Below, piece after piece: positions 42,628-51,906 of a DNA stretch of 64,000 nt (position 1 is the first letter of the stretch; each line of letters begins with the position of its first letter). Source of the stretch: Stappia sp. BW2 (GTDB lineage Bacteria > Pseudomonadota > Alphaproteobacteria > Rhizobiales > Stappiaceae); the NCBI RefSeq assembly GCF_008107695.1, contig NZ_VIRG01000066.1:1178001-1242000 (forward strand), written 5' to 3'. The translations under genes and the position numbers were made by a program. The notes beneath the pieces are model-generated. The model had not been told where the DNA came from and did not search any database. It saw only the letters and a program-made list of their open reading frames with translations.

Positions 42628-44190
42628 GTGAGCGAAGCCCAGTCCAACGTTGCCGAATTCTCCGTTTCCGAAATTTCCTTCTCCATCAAGCGGACGATGG
42701 AGGATACGTTCGGCTACGTGCGTGTGCGCGGTGAGCTGGGCCGGATCTCCCGGCCGGGGTCGGGTCATATCTATCTGGATCTGAAGGACGACCGCTCTGT
42801 CCTGTCCGGCGTGATCTGGCGCGGGTCCGCTTCCAAATTGAAAATTCAGCCAGAACAGGGGCTGGAGGTGATTGCCACCGGCAAGATCACCACCTTCCCG
42901 GGCCAGTCGAAGTACCAGATGGTGATCGACTCGCTTGAGCCGGCCGGTGCCGGCGCGCTGATGGCGCTTCTGGAAGAGCGCAAGAAGAAACTCGCCGCCG
43001 AAGGTCTCTTTGCCGAAGAACGCAAACAGCCGCTGCCGCCCCTGCCAAGGGTCATCGGCGTGGTCACCTCGCCGACCGGCGCCGTCATCCGCGATATTCT
43101 GCACCGGATCGCCGACCGTTTTCCGTTGCATGTGCTGGTCTGGCCTGTCCGTGTCCAGGGCGAAACCTCGGGTGCGGAGGTTGCCAACGGCATTCGCGGT
43201 TTCAACGCCCTCCAGCCAGGCGGCCCGATCCCGCGGCCGGATGTGCTGATCGTTGCCCGCGGCGGCGGCAGCATCGAGGACCTTTGGGGCTTCAACGAGG
43301 AAGCCGTCGTCCGCGCGGCCTCGGACAGCCAGATTCCACTGATTTCAGCCGTCGGACACGAGACCGACTGGACCCTGATCGATCTTGCCGCCGACCTGCG
43401 CGCTCCGACGCCGACAGGTGCTGCGGAATTTGCCGTGCCGGTGAAGGCCGAACTGATGGCCATGGTCGACGACCGGTCCCGCAGGCTCAATTCGGGTCTG
43501 GTGCGGTTCGTGACCACCCGTCGCACCGAATTGCGCGCCGCCAGCGCCGCCCTGCCCGCACCGCAGGATCTCCTGGCCCTGCCGCGCCAGAAATTCGATA
43601 CGATGGCAAACAGCCTGGAACGGGCGCTGATCGTCAGCACCAGAACCCACCGGACTCAGTATCAGAATTTCGCCGGACGCCTGTCTCCGCTGCTCCTGTC
43701 CCGCCTGACGACAAAGGCACGGCAGGATCTAGTCCAGGCAAGCGAGCGCAAGCAGCGCGCGCTTCAGGTGGCCGTCACGCAGAAGCGGAACGCCTTCGAG
43801 GCATTGGCCGTGCGACTGACACCAGCACGGTTGGCCCAGCAGACGACGCTCGGCACTGAGCGTCTGTCCGGACTGGGTGACAGGCTCGACCGGGCCTATC
43901 TTGCCCGCCTGTCGCGGGAAAAGGCACGCCTCGACGGATTGCAGAAGCTGCTGAAGTCGCTTTCCTACAAGGATGTGCTTGCGCGCGGGTATGCCGTGGT
44001 ACGCGACGACAGCGGCCAACCGGTGCGCTCGGCTGCGGCAGTTGCCTCTGGCGCGGCCCTCGCCATAGAACTGGCGGACGGCACGGTCGACGCGGTCGCG
44101 CTCAGCGACAGCGCAGGCCCAAAACCCGCCAAGGCGAAAAAGCAGCCAGCGAGCAAGGGTCCGGCAACCAACCAGGGCAGCCTGTTCTGA
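42628..44190 (+). CDS. xseA: Exodeoxyribonuclease VII large subunit
   Basis: A 520-residue XseA. The N-terminal OB fold is [27 protein letters not shown] and [10 protein letters not shown] (about residues 10-55). The catalytic domain has [31 protein letters not shown] and [26 protein letters not shown] long coiled coil follows (about 290-440), then a small C-terminal domain. With XseB it degrades single-stranded DNA in both directions. The GTG at 42628 has AGGA nine bases upstream; the frame before it is MITE-derived. No xseB is in the window. Confidence 0.93.
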   Translation: MSEAQSNVAEFSVSEISFSIKRTMEDTFGYVRVRGELGRISRPGSGHIYLDLKDDRSVLSGVIWRGSASKLKIQPEQGLEVIATGKITTFPGQSKYQMVIDSLEPAGAGALMALLEERKKKLAAEGLFAEERKQPLPPLPRVIGVVTSPTGAVIRDILHRIADRFPLHVLVWPVRVQGETSGAEVANGIRGFNALQPGGPIPRPDVLIVARGGGSIEDLWGFNEEAVVRAASDSQIPLISAVGHETDWTLIDLAADLRAPTPTGAAEFAVPVKAELMAMVDDRSRRLNSGLVRFVTTRRTELRAASAALPAPQDLLALPRQKFDTMANSLERALIVSTRTHRTQYQNFAGRLSPLLLSRLTTKARQDLVQASERKQRALQVAVTQKRNAFEALAVRLTPARLAQQTTLGTERLSGLGDRLDRAYLARLSREKARLDGLQKLLKSLSYKDVLARGYAVVRDDSGQPVRSAAAVASGAALAIELADGTVDAVALSDSAGPKPAKAKKQPASKGPATNQGSLF

Positions 44191-44310
44191 TCGAACAAAA
44201 AACCCTCCGCAATTTCACCAAGATTTAACCACATCCCTTACCTCAATCTTAAGCTGGCTTGCGTAGCGTCACCTCCGTTCTGACAAGAAATTTCCTGGCG
44301 GGGGATACTG

Positions 44311-44910
44311 ATGCCGGTGCAGCGCAAGCAATTTGGAAGACGTGGATTGAACCAGCAAGGCCCGACCCAGTGGGGTTCGAGCCAGAATGAGTATTCCGGC
44401 AACAATGCCTATGCCTCGACTGCCGGTGCTTATGCGCACGCTGGAGGGGCTGCGGCACTTCAGGTCGCCGGCGACAGCGGCGTTTCGGTCACCGACGCGG
44501 CGCTGCAGTTTCTCGGCTTCTTCTTCAGCTTCAAGGGCCGGATCGGCCGGCTCGGCTACTGGGCCATCAGCACGTTCAACAGCATCGTGTCGGTCGCCAT
44601 CATCTTCGGTTTTTACGCATCGCTCGGTCTGAATTTCGAAAACGAGGCCGAAGCCAAACGGATTCTTGCCGATTCAAGTTTCTTCACAGTCTGGCTGACC
44701 GTGTTGCCCTTCTTCGTGTCGAATGTCTCCGTTCAGGTGCGCCGTTTTCATGACAGGGACGTCTCCGGCAAGTGGATGCTGTTGTGGTTCATTCCGATCA
44801 TCGGCACGATTCTGAGCATCTGCCAGGGTTTTGCCAACATGTTCTTTGCGGGCACCCGGGGCTCGAACCGCTTTGACACACCGCAAAGCCAGGCTCACGT
44901 CTTCGATTAA
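44311..44910 (+). CDS. DUF805 family membrane protein
   Basis: A 199-residue protein. After a polar, Gly/Ala/Gln-rich N-terminus of about 65 residues come the DUF805 features: FSFKGRIGRLGYW (typical FxGRxxRxxYW) and four hydrophobic segments, with VRRFHDRDVSGKWMLL between the second pair (the R-x-H-D-x-x-x-S/T-G motif). It ends in a short conserved tail. Function is unknown. The extended N-terminus is longer than most family members. Confidence 0.85.
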   Translation: MPVQRKQFGRRGLNQQGPTQWGSSQNEYSGNNAYASTAGAYAHAGGAAALQVAGDSGVSVTDAALQFLGFFFSFKGRIGRLGYWAISTFNSIVSVAIIFGFYASLGLNFENEAEAKRILADSSFFTVWLTVLPFFVSNVSVQVRRFHDRDVSGKWMLLWFIPIIGTILSICQGFANMFFAGTRGSNRFDTPQSQAHVFD

Positions 44911-44944
44911 CCCGAACCCGGGGCATTTCCCCGGTCTGCAACAA

Positions 44945-44979
44945 AAAACGCCGCCGGAAAGTCTTTCCGGCGGCGTTTT
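44945..44979. terminator. Strong bidirectional intrinsic terminator
   Basis: A perfect 16-bp stem AAAACGCCGCCGGAAA / TTTCCGGCGGCGTTTT with a GTC loop, A-rich before and TTTT after. It serves both DUF805 and the convergent dctM gene. Confidence 0.95.
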
Positions 44980-45004
44980 GTTTTCAAGTAGGTGGATGGC
45001 CCCG

Positions 45005-46378
45005 TCAGCCCATCATCGTAGGCAGGAGGGTGATAATTGACGGGAACGCCAGCAGACCCGCGATGGTCAGAACGTCTGCAATGAAGAACGGGACGCAGCC
45101 GCGGAAGACTTCCTGCACCGGAATATCGGGGCGTACGCCCGAAACCACGAAGCAGTTCAACCCGATCGGTGGCGTGATCAGACAGAGCTCCGCCATTTTC
45201 ACCACGAGAATGCCGAACCAGATCGAGCAGGCCTCACCGGACATGCCGAAGGCACTGTCTGCCGCCGAAACACCTTCGCCGCCGTTCAGCGCCATCACGG
45301 CGGGATAGACCACCGGCAGCGTCAGAATGAGCATGCCGATCGCATCCATGAACATGCCAAGTACGGCATAGGCCAGCAGGATGCAGACCATCACCACCCA
45401 GGGAGAATAGTCCAGCGCGACGATGAAATCCCTGAAGGCGTCCGGCAGACCGGCAAAGCCCAGGAAACGCACGTAGACAAGCACGCCCCAGATCAGCGTG
45501 AAGATCATCACCGTCAGTTTCGCGGTTTCGTGCAGGGCCTGGCCGAGCTGCTTTGTGCGCATGCCCTTCATGAAGGCAACGACCAGCACCACGAAGGCTC
45601 CGAGCGAACCGGCTTCGGTCGGGGTGGCCAGACCGAAGAAGAACGAGCAGAAGATGATCGCGACGACAGCGATGATCGGCAAGGTGCCGGGCACGCTTTC
45701 GAAGCGCTCTTTCCAGGTGAAACCACCAACAGGGGGTGCGTCTCCCCGCCAGGCGGAAACACCCACAATGATGCCGACATAGATCAGCGCGGAAAACACG
45801 CCCGGCAGGAAACCGGCGATCAAGAGCTTACCGACCGATTGCTCCACCAAAATGGCGTAGATCACCAGGATCGCGGACGGCGGAATGAGGGAGGCAAGCG
45901 TGCCGCCTGCGGCAACGACCGCCGCCGACAGGCGCTTGGAATAACCGGCTGCCAGCATTTCAGGAATGGCAACCCGCGCAAAGACCGCAGCTGTTGCGAC
46001 CGATGCCCCCGAAACGGCCGCGAAGCCGGCGGTGGAGAACACGGTCCCAACGGCCATGCCGCCCGGCAGCCAGCCGAGCCAGCGTTTTGCCGCTTCGAAC
46101 AGTTGCTTGGTAAAGCCTGCATAAAAGGCAAGAAAGCCGATGAGGATGAACGTCGGCAGCACCGACAGGGCGTAGGTAACCGACTTGGAATGGGGGATCG
46201 TGCCTGCCATCTGCAAGGCGACGAAAAATCCTTTCGAGAAGCCCATCTTCAACGAGAACAGCACGATCAGGCCAACCAGGCCGGTAAAGGCAGCGGCAAA
46301 GGCCACACGCACACCCAAGATGACGAGCACCAGCAGGACACCGGTCATCAGGAGGCCAACTTCAAACGGCGTCGTCAT
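45005..46378 (-). CDS. dctM: TRAP transporter large permease DctM
   Basis: A 457-residue DctM subunit with about 12 helices. Recognisable segments are GFSKGFFVALQMAGTI near the start, the VFSTAGFAAVSGASVATAAV segment with the conserved G-SGAS motif (about residue 115-133), LASLIPPSAILVIYAI and the C-terminal LITPPIGLNCFVV. It carries out Na+-coupled uptake with DctQ and the binding protein DctP. It overlaps dctQ by four bases at its start. The operon order on the minus strand is dctP-dctQ-dctM. Confidence 0.92.
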   Translation of the reverse strand: MTTPFEVGLLMTGVLLVLVILGVRVAFAAAFTGLVGLIVLFSLKMGFSKGFFVALQMAGTIPHSKSVTYALSVLPTFILIGFLAFYAGFTKQLFEAAKRWLGWLPGGMAVGTVFSTAGFAAVSGASVATAAVFARVAIPEMLAAGYSKRLSAAVVAAGGTLASLIPPSAILVIYAILVEQSVGKLLIAGFLPGVFSALIYVGIIVGVSAWRGDAPPVGGFTWKERFESVPGTLPIIAVVAIIFCSFFFGLATPTEAGSLGAFVVLVVAFMKGMRTKQLGQALHETAKLTVMIFTLIWGVLVYVRFLGFAGLPDAFRDFIVALDYSPWVVMVCILLAYAVLGMFMDAIGMLILTLPVVYPAVMALNGGEGVSAADSAFGMSGEACSIWFGILVVKMAELCLITPPIGLNCFVVSGVRPDIPVQEVFRGCVPFFIADVLTIAGLLAFPSIITLLPTMMG

Positions 46379-47019
46379 CGCGCGCCTCCTTCTTCAATGT
46401 CGTCGCCAAAGGCTTCTTCAATCTCGTGTTTGGCGTGTTCCTCAACATCCTCGATCATCGGCACGCAGAAGGCCTCCCGCGTCGGGTCAGCCACGAGGCG
46501 GGCGTAACCGTAGATCTGCATGCACAGGCGCAGGAGAAGAAGGCCAAGCGCAATCGGCACCATCAGTTTGGAAGGCCAGGTCGGCAGGCGAATGTCCATG
46601 GTGCTGTCGCCGATCGTCCAGGACCGGTCGAAATGATACAACGAGCCCCAGATGAGAAGGGCGACCGTAAAGGCGATCAGGATGACACCCAGCATTTCGC
46701 AGATGTAAAGCGTCCGGCCGCTCAACTTGCCGAGCACGATTTCCATGCGGATGTGGCCGCCAACGCGTTGGCAATACGCGACACCGGCGAAGGCAAAGAT
46801 GGCCATGGCCTGTTCGGTAATGTCGATGAAGCCTGGAACAGGCGTGTTGAAGAGCAGGCGGCCGATAACCTGCACCACGGCCAGCAGCATCAACGACAGG
46901 ATGGCACCGGCTGCGAACAGGTTGAAGGCATTCTCGACGTGAGCGAGCCAGCCATCAAAACGGATATAAGTGACCGGGCGCTCCGAGACGGAACGTTGTC
47001 CGGGATCGATTGTGTTCAT
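46375..47019 (-). CDS. dctQ: TRAP transporter small permease DctQ
   Basis: A 214-residue DctQ subunit with four helices: LFAAGAILSLMLLAVVQVIGRLLFN begins the family segment, followed by FIDITEQAMAIFAFAGVAYCQRVGGHIRMEIV. The N-terminal 35 residues and the acidic C-terminal tail (ending DIEEGGAR) are longer than usual. It assembles with the large permease. It ends four bases inside dctM, so translation is coupled. Confidence 0.9.
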   Translation of the reverse strand: MNTIDPGQRSVSERPVTYIRFDGWLAHVENAFNLFAAGAILSLMLLAVVQVIGRLLFNTPVPGFIDITEQAMAIFAFAGVAYCQRVGGHIRMEIVLGKLSGRTLYICEMLGVILIAFTVALLIWGSLYHFDRSWTIGDSTMDIRLPTWPSKLMVPIALGLLLLRLCMQIYGYARLVADPTREAFCVPMIEDVEEHAKHEIEEAFGDDIEEGGAR

Positions 47020-47095
47020 GAGTTAAGCCCCGAGCTTTGACTTCCCGGCGCGGGCCGCGCCGGGAAGAGTGTGAAACAGTCCAGGCTGGCTGGGC

Positions 47096-48112
47096 TTATT
47101 CCGCGAGGGTCGACTTGACCGTGTCCAGGATATCCTGCGCCGGCAGTCCGTTGGCAGACTGCTCTTCAACCCAGGCTTCCTGGATCGGAATGGCTTTTTC
47201 GGCAAAGGCTGCCAGTTCGGCATCGGAGAACTCGATCTGGGTCACGCCACGGCTTTCCAGTTCCGGCCACCACTTTTCGTAGACCTTGTCATAGGTCTCC
47301 AGGTAATGCGCCAGCGCCGGCTCAACCGAGCTGTCGAGCGCTTCCTTGAAGTCGTCCGGCAGGGCGTTGTAGGCATCGATGTTCACGATCACCGGGCACT
47401 GGACGGTTCCCGGGTTCAGGTTCTTGGTCCACCAGTCGGCAACTTCCACCACCTTGAACGACAGATGCGCATGCGGCGCGAAGCTGGCAGCCGCCACCGT
47501 GCCGGAATCGATTGCCTGATAGGTTTCCGAAGCGGTCACGGACGTCGGCACGGCGCCGACGGCTTCCATCAACTGGCCAATACCACCCAGGGCACGTACA
47601 CGCATGCCATTGAAATCGGAAATAGAGCTCGGCGCATCGCCCTTGCCGGCGAAGTTGTACTGCGGCATCGGCGAAGGCATCAGGGCCATGGCGTTCCAGC
47701 GAGCCAGGTCTTCCTTGACCGCGGGATGCTCATAAAGCTTCATCGAAACCTTGATTTCCTGATCAAGGTCCTTCACGCCCAGGAACGGCAGTTCCAGCAC
47801 CGTCAGGCTCGGGTTCTTGTCCGGGTGATAGGATGCGCAGATCTGCGCCATTTCAAATGCGCCGAAGGAAATGCCGTCGAGGTTCTCGCGAGACTTCGAC
47901 AGAGCTTCGCCGTATTGCAGCTTGAGCTCGAACTTGCCGTCCGTCTTCGCGGCCACTTCTTCAGCCAGCTTTTCGACATGCTCGGTAAACGCACGGCGCT
48001 TGCCCCAGAGCGACACGTTCCAGGTTACGTCAGCAGCAAAGGTTTCGGTGGCAAAGACCAGAGACAGCGCAGCCGCGGACACAGCAGTTGCGGATTTCAG
48101 TGAAAAGAGCAT
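47096..48112 (-). CDS. dctP: TRAP transporter substrate-binding protein DctP
   Basis: A 338-residue periplasmic protein with a signal peptide cleaved near ATETFA (residue 26). The DctP fold includes LKLQYGEALSKSRENLDGISFGAFEMAQ, the hinge NFNGMRVRALGGIGQLMEAVGAVPTSVTASETYQAI, where the conserved Arg would bind a substrate carboxylate. Adjacency to dctBD suggests a C4-dicarboxylate or similar acid, but no residue fixes the ligand. It has a sigma-54 promoter and enhancer-like sites upstream. Confidence 0.9.
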   Translation of the reverse strand: MLFSLKSATAVSAAALSLVFATETFAADVTWNVSLWGKRRAFTEHVEKLAEEVAAKTDGKFELKLQYGEALSKSRENLDGISFGAFEMAQICASYHPDKNPSLTVLELPFLGVKDLDQEIKVSMKLYEHPAVKEDLARWNAMALMPSPMPQYNFAGKGDAPSSISDFNGMRVRALGGIGQLMEAVGAVPTSVTASETYQAIDSGTVAAASFAPHAHLSFKVVEVADWWTKNLNPGTVQCPVIVNIDAYNALPDDFKEALDSSVEPALAHYLETYDKVYEKWWPELESRGVTQIEFSDAELAAFAEKAIPIQEAWVEEQSANGLPAQDILDTVKSTLAE

Positions 48113-48199
48113 GCAATCCTCCCAAGATATTGCTCATTTTCTTGGCAGCTCAGCCTGTACGCCTCCACGCGCAAGCCCGTGCCAAGTCGATGATCAACT

Positions 48200-48215
48200 A
48201 GCATGACCCGTGCCA
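48200..48215 (-). promoter_or_regulatory. Sigma-54 promoter of dctPQM
   Basis: On the minus strand TGGCACGGGTCATGCT matches TGGCACGRNNNTTGCW at all fixed positions but one (A for T before the TGC), with the required 10 bases between GG and GC. Transcription would start near 48189, giving a 77-base leader before dctP. Confidence 0.75.
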
Positions 48216-48291
48216 GTTCTTGCTGGCAACACTTTCCGGCAGGAAAAAGCCGTTTCTTTCCACGCCGCCCCTGATTTGCTGCGGTGCAGCT

Positions 48292-48307
48292 CGGCAAGAT
48301 CTTGCCG
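48292..48307. promoter_or_regulatory. Enhancer-like palindrome 1 (candidate DctD site)
   Basis: CGGCAAGATCTTGCCG is a perfect 16-bp palindrome centred at 48299.5, about 110 bp upstream of the predicted dctP start. Confidence 0.6.
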
Positions 48308-48322
48308 ATGTCCTGATCCGTT

Positions 48323-48338
48323 CGGCGGATTTTCGCCG
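48323..48338. promoter_or_regulatory. Enhancer-like palindrome 2 (candidate DctD site)
   Basis: CGGCGGATTTTCGCCG shares the outer arms CGGC and GCCG with site 1 and the same 16-bp length. Its centre (48330.5) is 31 bp from site 1, three helical turns, as expected for paired activator sites. Confidence 0.6.
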
Positions 48339-48412
48339 GTTGGGTTGGCAAAGGAGCATGCTTGCCCCTCTGTCTTTGCCAAGCTTCGAACCACCGTCTC
48401 ATTTCCCGATAA

Positions 48413-48520
48413 CCTCATCCTGAGGAGGACCGTCAGGTCCTTCTCGGAGGATGGGCAGCACACGCGAGAGCAAGCGGCCCCTCCTTCGAGACAGCGCTCA
48501 CGCGCGTCCTCAGGGCGAGG
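48413..48520. repeat. RIME-like palindromic intergenic element, copy 2
   Basis: A 108-bp palindrome starting CCTCATCCTGAGGAGGACC and ending GTCCTCAGGGCGAGG, with CTTCTCGGAGGATGGG and CTCCTTCGAGACAG as inner arms. It matches copy 1 at 5146-5252 over its length with scattered differences. It lies between dctD and the dctP enhancer sites. Confidence 0.8.
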
Positions 48521-48562
48521 CTGGATGTTGAGCATCGCTCGGGTGAATGCCTTAAGGAGTGC

Positions 48563-49957
48563 CTAGCCGTCCATACTCTCGGCTTGCGCCTGATCGCGGC
48601 TGAGACCGAGGCGGGTCATTTTTTCGTTGAGTGTGCGGCGCGGCAGGTTGAGTTCCTGCATGACGTCCGCCATCCGCCCGCCATGACGCCGCAGAGACCC
48701 TTCGATCAGGTTGCGCTCATAGGCATCCATAAGCTCTTTCAGCCCGCCACCGGCAGGAACCGGTCCCGTCTCGCGCTGTCCGGTGACCAGCTCTTCCAGC
48801 GGCTGCGGCGCGACCGGAGCATTGAGTACAAAACGTTCGGCGGCGTTACGCAGCTCGCGAACGTTGCCCGGCCAGCCATAGGTCTGCAGGAAAGCCTCGT
48901 CGCGGGCACTTGTTGCCGGAGCATCCAGACCATACTGGGCGGCGAAACGATTCAGGAAGGTATCGAACAGCAACAGCGCATCGCGGCCGCGTTCACGCAG
49001 TGGCGGTACGCGCAGTTCAATCGTGTTCAGCCGGAAGAGCAGGTCCTCGCGCAGCCGGCCACCGCGGACCGCTTCCCTCGGATCAATGTTGGCGGCGCTG
49101 ACCAGACGGATGTCGACATCGACAGGCCGTGTGCCGCCGATCCGGTCTACCTTTTTCTCCTGAAGAACGCGGAGCAGTTTCGGCTGCAGCGCCAGCGGCA
49201 TGGAAACGATCTCGTCCAGAAACAGAACACCACCGCTTGCCGCCTCGATGCGGCCAATCCTTTGCCTGTCCGCGCCGGTGAAGGCCCCCGCCTCATGGCC
49301 GAACAGCTCGGCTTCCACCATGGCCTCCGGCAGGGCCGCCGCATTGATGGCCATGAAAGGGCCGTCCTTGCGCGGGCTGAAATCATGCAGGGCCTGCGCA
49401 ATCACTTCCTTGCCAGTGCCGGTTTCGCCTGTGATAAGCACAGCGGCATCGGTCGCAGCAAAATGCAGGATCTGCTGGCGCAGAGCCTGCATGGCGGGGC
49501 TGGTGCCGATCAGGCGGCTTTCCAGCCCGGCGCTCTGATGAAGCTGCGTGCGCAGCGAACGGTTTTCCAGCACGAGTGCCCGCCGGTCGCAGGCCCTGCG
49601 GACCACATCGGCAATCAGATCCGGATCAAATGGTTTTTCGATGAAGTCGTACGCCCCCGCCCGCATTGCCTCAACAGCCATCGGGACATCGCCATGGCCG
49701 GTGATCAGCACAACCGGAAGGTCCGCATCGAGCGCCCCGATCTTGCGAAGCAGCGACACACCATCGCCCTCCTCCAGCATCACGTCGGAGACCACACAGC
49801 CGCGGAAATCGGCAGTCAATCCGGCGAGCGCCTGCGCCGCCGTAGCAACTTCCCGGGTTTCGAAACCGGCAAGCGTTATCCATTGCCGGAGCGCCGCGCG
49901 CATGGAGGGATCATCGTCGACGACAAGAACAGGAACTTTCTGGGACAGGTCGGTCAT
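48563..49957 (-). CDS. dctD: Sigma-54-dependent response regulator DctD
   Basis: A 464-residue NtrC-family regulator. The receiver domain (residues about 8-125) has the phospho-acceptor in VVSDVMLEEGDG and DDDPS at the N-terminus. The AAA+ domain (about 150-385) has Walker A ITGETGTGKE, the sigma-54 contact loop ELFGHEAGAFTGAD (GAFTGA) and Walker B GGVLFLDEI. A Fis-type HTH closes the protein (MADVMQELNLPRRTLNEKMTRLGL). It overlaps dctB by four bases, and the sigma-54 promoter of dctP downstream is its likely target. Confidence 0.93.
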   Translation of the reverse strand: MTDLSQKVPVLVVDDDPSMRAALRQWITLAGFETREVATAAQALAGLTADFRGCVVSDVMLEEGDGVSLLRKIGALDADLPVVLITGHGDVPMAVEAMRAGAYDFIEKPFDPDLIADVVRRACDRRALVLENRSLRTQLHQSAGLESRLIGTSPAMQALRQQILHFAATDAAVLITGETGTGKEVIAQALHDFSPRKDGPFMAINAAALPEAMVEAELFGHEAGAFTGADRQRIGRIEAASGGVLFLDEIVSMPLALQPKLLRVLQEKKVDRIGGTRPVDVDIRLVSAANIDPREAVRGGRLREDLLFRLNTIELRVPPLRERGRDALLLFDTFLNRFAAQYGLDAPATSARDEAFLQTYGWPGNVRELRNAAERFVLNAPVAPQPLEELVTGQRETGPVPAGGGLKELMDAYERNLIEGSLRRHGGRMADVMQELNLPRRTLNEKMTRLGLSRDQAQAESMDG

Positions 49958-51750
49958 TCTGCAGCTTCCGATTCCCGTTCATTGCTGGGGCCGGCCGGGG
50001 TCTCACCGGTCTTTTCACCGGACAATGCGGGCAGACGCAATTCAAATATTGCCCCTTTCGGGGTGTTCGAGCGCACCGATAAACTGCCCCCCAGGTCTTC
50101 CGCAAGCCGCATGGATATGGCAAGGCCAAGGCCCATGCCGCCGCTGCTGGACTTGGTGGAAAAGAATGGATCGAAGATCCGTTCCTTCAGGTCTTCCGGA
50201 ACGCCGGGTCCATTGTCGGATATCTTGAGCACCAGTTCTGTCCCCTGCTGCTCCGCATGCAGCCGGACTTCGCCAGCGTCTTCGCCTGCGCTCGCATCGG
50301 CGCCATTGCGCAGGAGGTTGACCAGGATCTGCTCGATCCTGAGTGGAGCGGTTTCCGCTTCCAGTGGCCCCTGTGGAAGGTCCAGTTTCAGACTGCAGCC
50401 CGTTTCCTCGAAACGGGGACGAACGATCTTTTCGGCAGTCCGGATGCTTTCGGTCAGATCGATCTTCTCGATCCGGTTTTCACCGGGCCGGGCGAACCGC
50501 TTCAGTTCCTGCGTGAGACTGGCCATGCGCATCTGCAGGGAATCGATTTCGTTGAGGTTGTCCGACGCGGTTTCCGTGTCGCCTTTTTCCAGGAATTTTC
50601 GCGTCCCCGCCACGAACATGCGCAAGGCCGCCAGCGGCTGGCTGAGTTCGTGGACGACTGCCGCCGACATTTCGCCAACGGCTGCAAGACGGCTGGAGCG
50701 AGCAAGGCCGCGCTGAGCTTCCAGAAGCTCTTTTTCAACCCGCCGCCGTTCCTGGATTTCCTCCACCAGGCGGGTGTTCAATTCCTTCAGGCTGGCCGAT
50801 TCCTGCCGCAGCAAGACGGAGGCCTTGCGCAGACGCCGACCGCGCAAAACCAGGACAATAACCGCATAGACAAGACACAGCGTGATGGTTACGGCCCAGG
50901 CCGGCAGCACGCTTTTGCGGGTTTCTTCCACCGGCACCAGAAAATGCAGGGTCCAGCCCAGCAGGCCGACATCCGCCGAATTGTGCCGGTAGGCCTTGCC
51001 GCCGATGACCAGCTGCTTTTGTGCCTCATCCCGCCGGTCGCTGACCGGAAACAGCTCCTGGCCGGCATACTGACGGGTGTCCTCGATCATCTGGCGCACC
51101 TCTTGCGGCAGCGCCGTCAGCGTCCGATAGCGCCATTCCGGCTGGCTGGACAGAAAGATCACCCCATTGGCGTCAGTTGCAAAAACCGTCTCGCCGCCTT
51201 CTGCCCACGCTTCTTCCAGCGGGCCCATGTCCACCTTGACCACTGCCACGCCCACCGGCTTGCCGCTGACCGGCGTCGGCCGTGCCAGAAACAGGCCCGG
51301 TTCGTGCGAGGTCGCACCGATTGCGAAGAACCGGCCTTCCTCGCCGTGCATGGCCGAACTGAAGTAAGGCCTGAAACCGTAATTCTGACCAACCAGCGAG
51401 AACTCGCCCTGCCAGTTGCTGGCTGCCAGGGTCGTGCCATCGGCGTTCATGACATAGAGCAGTTCGGCGCCGGAGTTTTCAGCCATTTCCTGCAGGAAGC
51501 GATTGGCGCTTTCCGACGGCTGGCCGAGCCCCAGCGCGGAGGTCGCTCTCGGATCGCGGGCAATCATATAGGGCAGATAACGGTATTTCTGATATTCGCC
51601 CAGGATCGTCTCACGATAGAGCGTCAGCCGCTCGGCGGCCTTCCTGTCAACACTGTCCTCGTCCAACTCCATGAAGAGCTGAACCAGCATGATAGCGGCC
51701 ACCACGAGCAGCAAGGGAGGCAAGGCCAGATAGAACCAGCGTTTCGACAT
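49954..51750 (-). CDS. dctB: Sensor histidine kinase DctB
   Basis: About 598 residues. A first membrane helix (about residues 6-25) leads to a periplasmic double-Cache-type sensor domain (about 40-280), then a second helix (near 285-305). A cytoplasmic coiled coil precedes the dimerisation domain with the phospho-His in GEMSAAVVHELSQPLAALRMF, and the HATPase_c domain has NGADASAGEDAG, ISDNGPGVPE and MGLGLAISMRLAEDLGG. It phosphorylates DctD. The start at 51750 (MSKRWFYLAL) is chosen; the longer frame has no ribosome-binding site. Confidence 0.92.
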   Translation of the reverse strand: MSKRWFYLALPPLLLVVAAIMLVQLFMELDEDSVDRKAAERLTLYRETILGEYQKYRYLPYMIARDPRATSALGLGQPSESANRFLQEMAENSGAELLYVMNADGTTLAASNWQGEFSLVGQNYGFRPYFSSAMHGEEGRFFAIGATSHEPGLFLARPTPVSGKPVGVAVVKVDMGPLEEAWAEGGETVFATDANGVIFLSSQPEWRYRTLTALPQEVRQMIEDTRQYAGQELFPVSDRRDEAQKQLVIGGKAYRHNSADVGLLGWTLHFLVPVEETRKSVLPAWAVTITLCLVYAVIVLVLRGRRLRKASVLLRQESASLKELNTRLVEEIQERRRVEKELLEAQRGLARSSRLAAVGEMSAAVVHELSQPLAALRMFVAGTRKFLEKGDTETASDNLNEIDSLQMRMASLTQELKRFARPGENRIEKIDLTESIRTAEKIVRPRFEETGCSLKLDLPQGPLEAETAPLRIEQILVNLLRNGADASAGEDAGEVRLHAEQQGTELVLKISDNGPGVPEDLKERIFDPFFSTKSSSGGMGLGLAISMRLAEDLGGSLSVRSNTPKGAIFELRLPALSGEKTGETPAGPSNERESEAAE

Positions 51751-51816
51751 GGCTCCATATTGCGCATTTTTTCCGTTCCCGCCACCCGGTGAACACAGGT
51801 GGCGTGTGTCGCGCCA

Positions 51817-51830
51817 TTGATGCGCGTCAA
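51817..51830. promoter_or_regulatory. FNR/FixK-type box upstream of the universal stress gene
   Basis: TTGATGCGCGTCAA matches the alphaproteobacterial FNR/FixK consensus TTGA-N6-TCAA. A possible -10 box TATAGA lies at 51851-51856. That places the box near -40 relative to the start site, the class II activation position. Confidence 0.65.
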
Positions 51831-51906
51831 GGACACACCACATTGACACCTATAGATTTTTGACGAATCTGGATCGCTGACATGATACCGGCCGCAGGAG
51901 TGATAT

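Noticed and set aside
48171..48184. A second sigma-54-like motif TGGCACGGGCTTGC on the minus strand
   Set aside because: The GG to GC spacing is one base short of the required length, so it is unlikely to work as a promoter.
48584..50716. A 710-codon plus-strand frame opposite dctB and dctD
   Set aside because: It lies antisense to two genes with full catalytic motifs and shows no family resemblance. Long antisense frames are common in GC-rich DNA.
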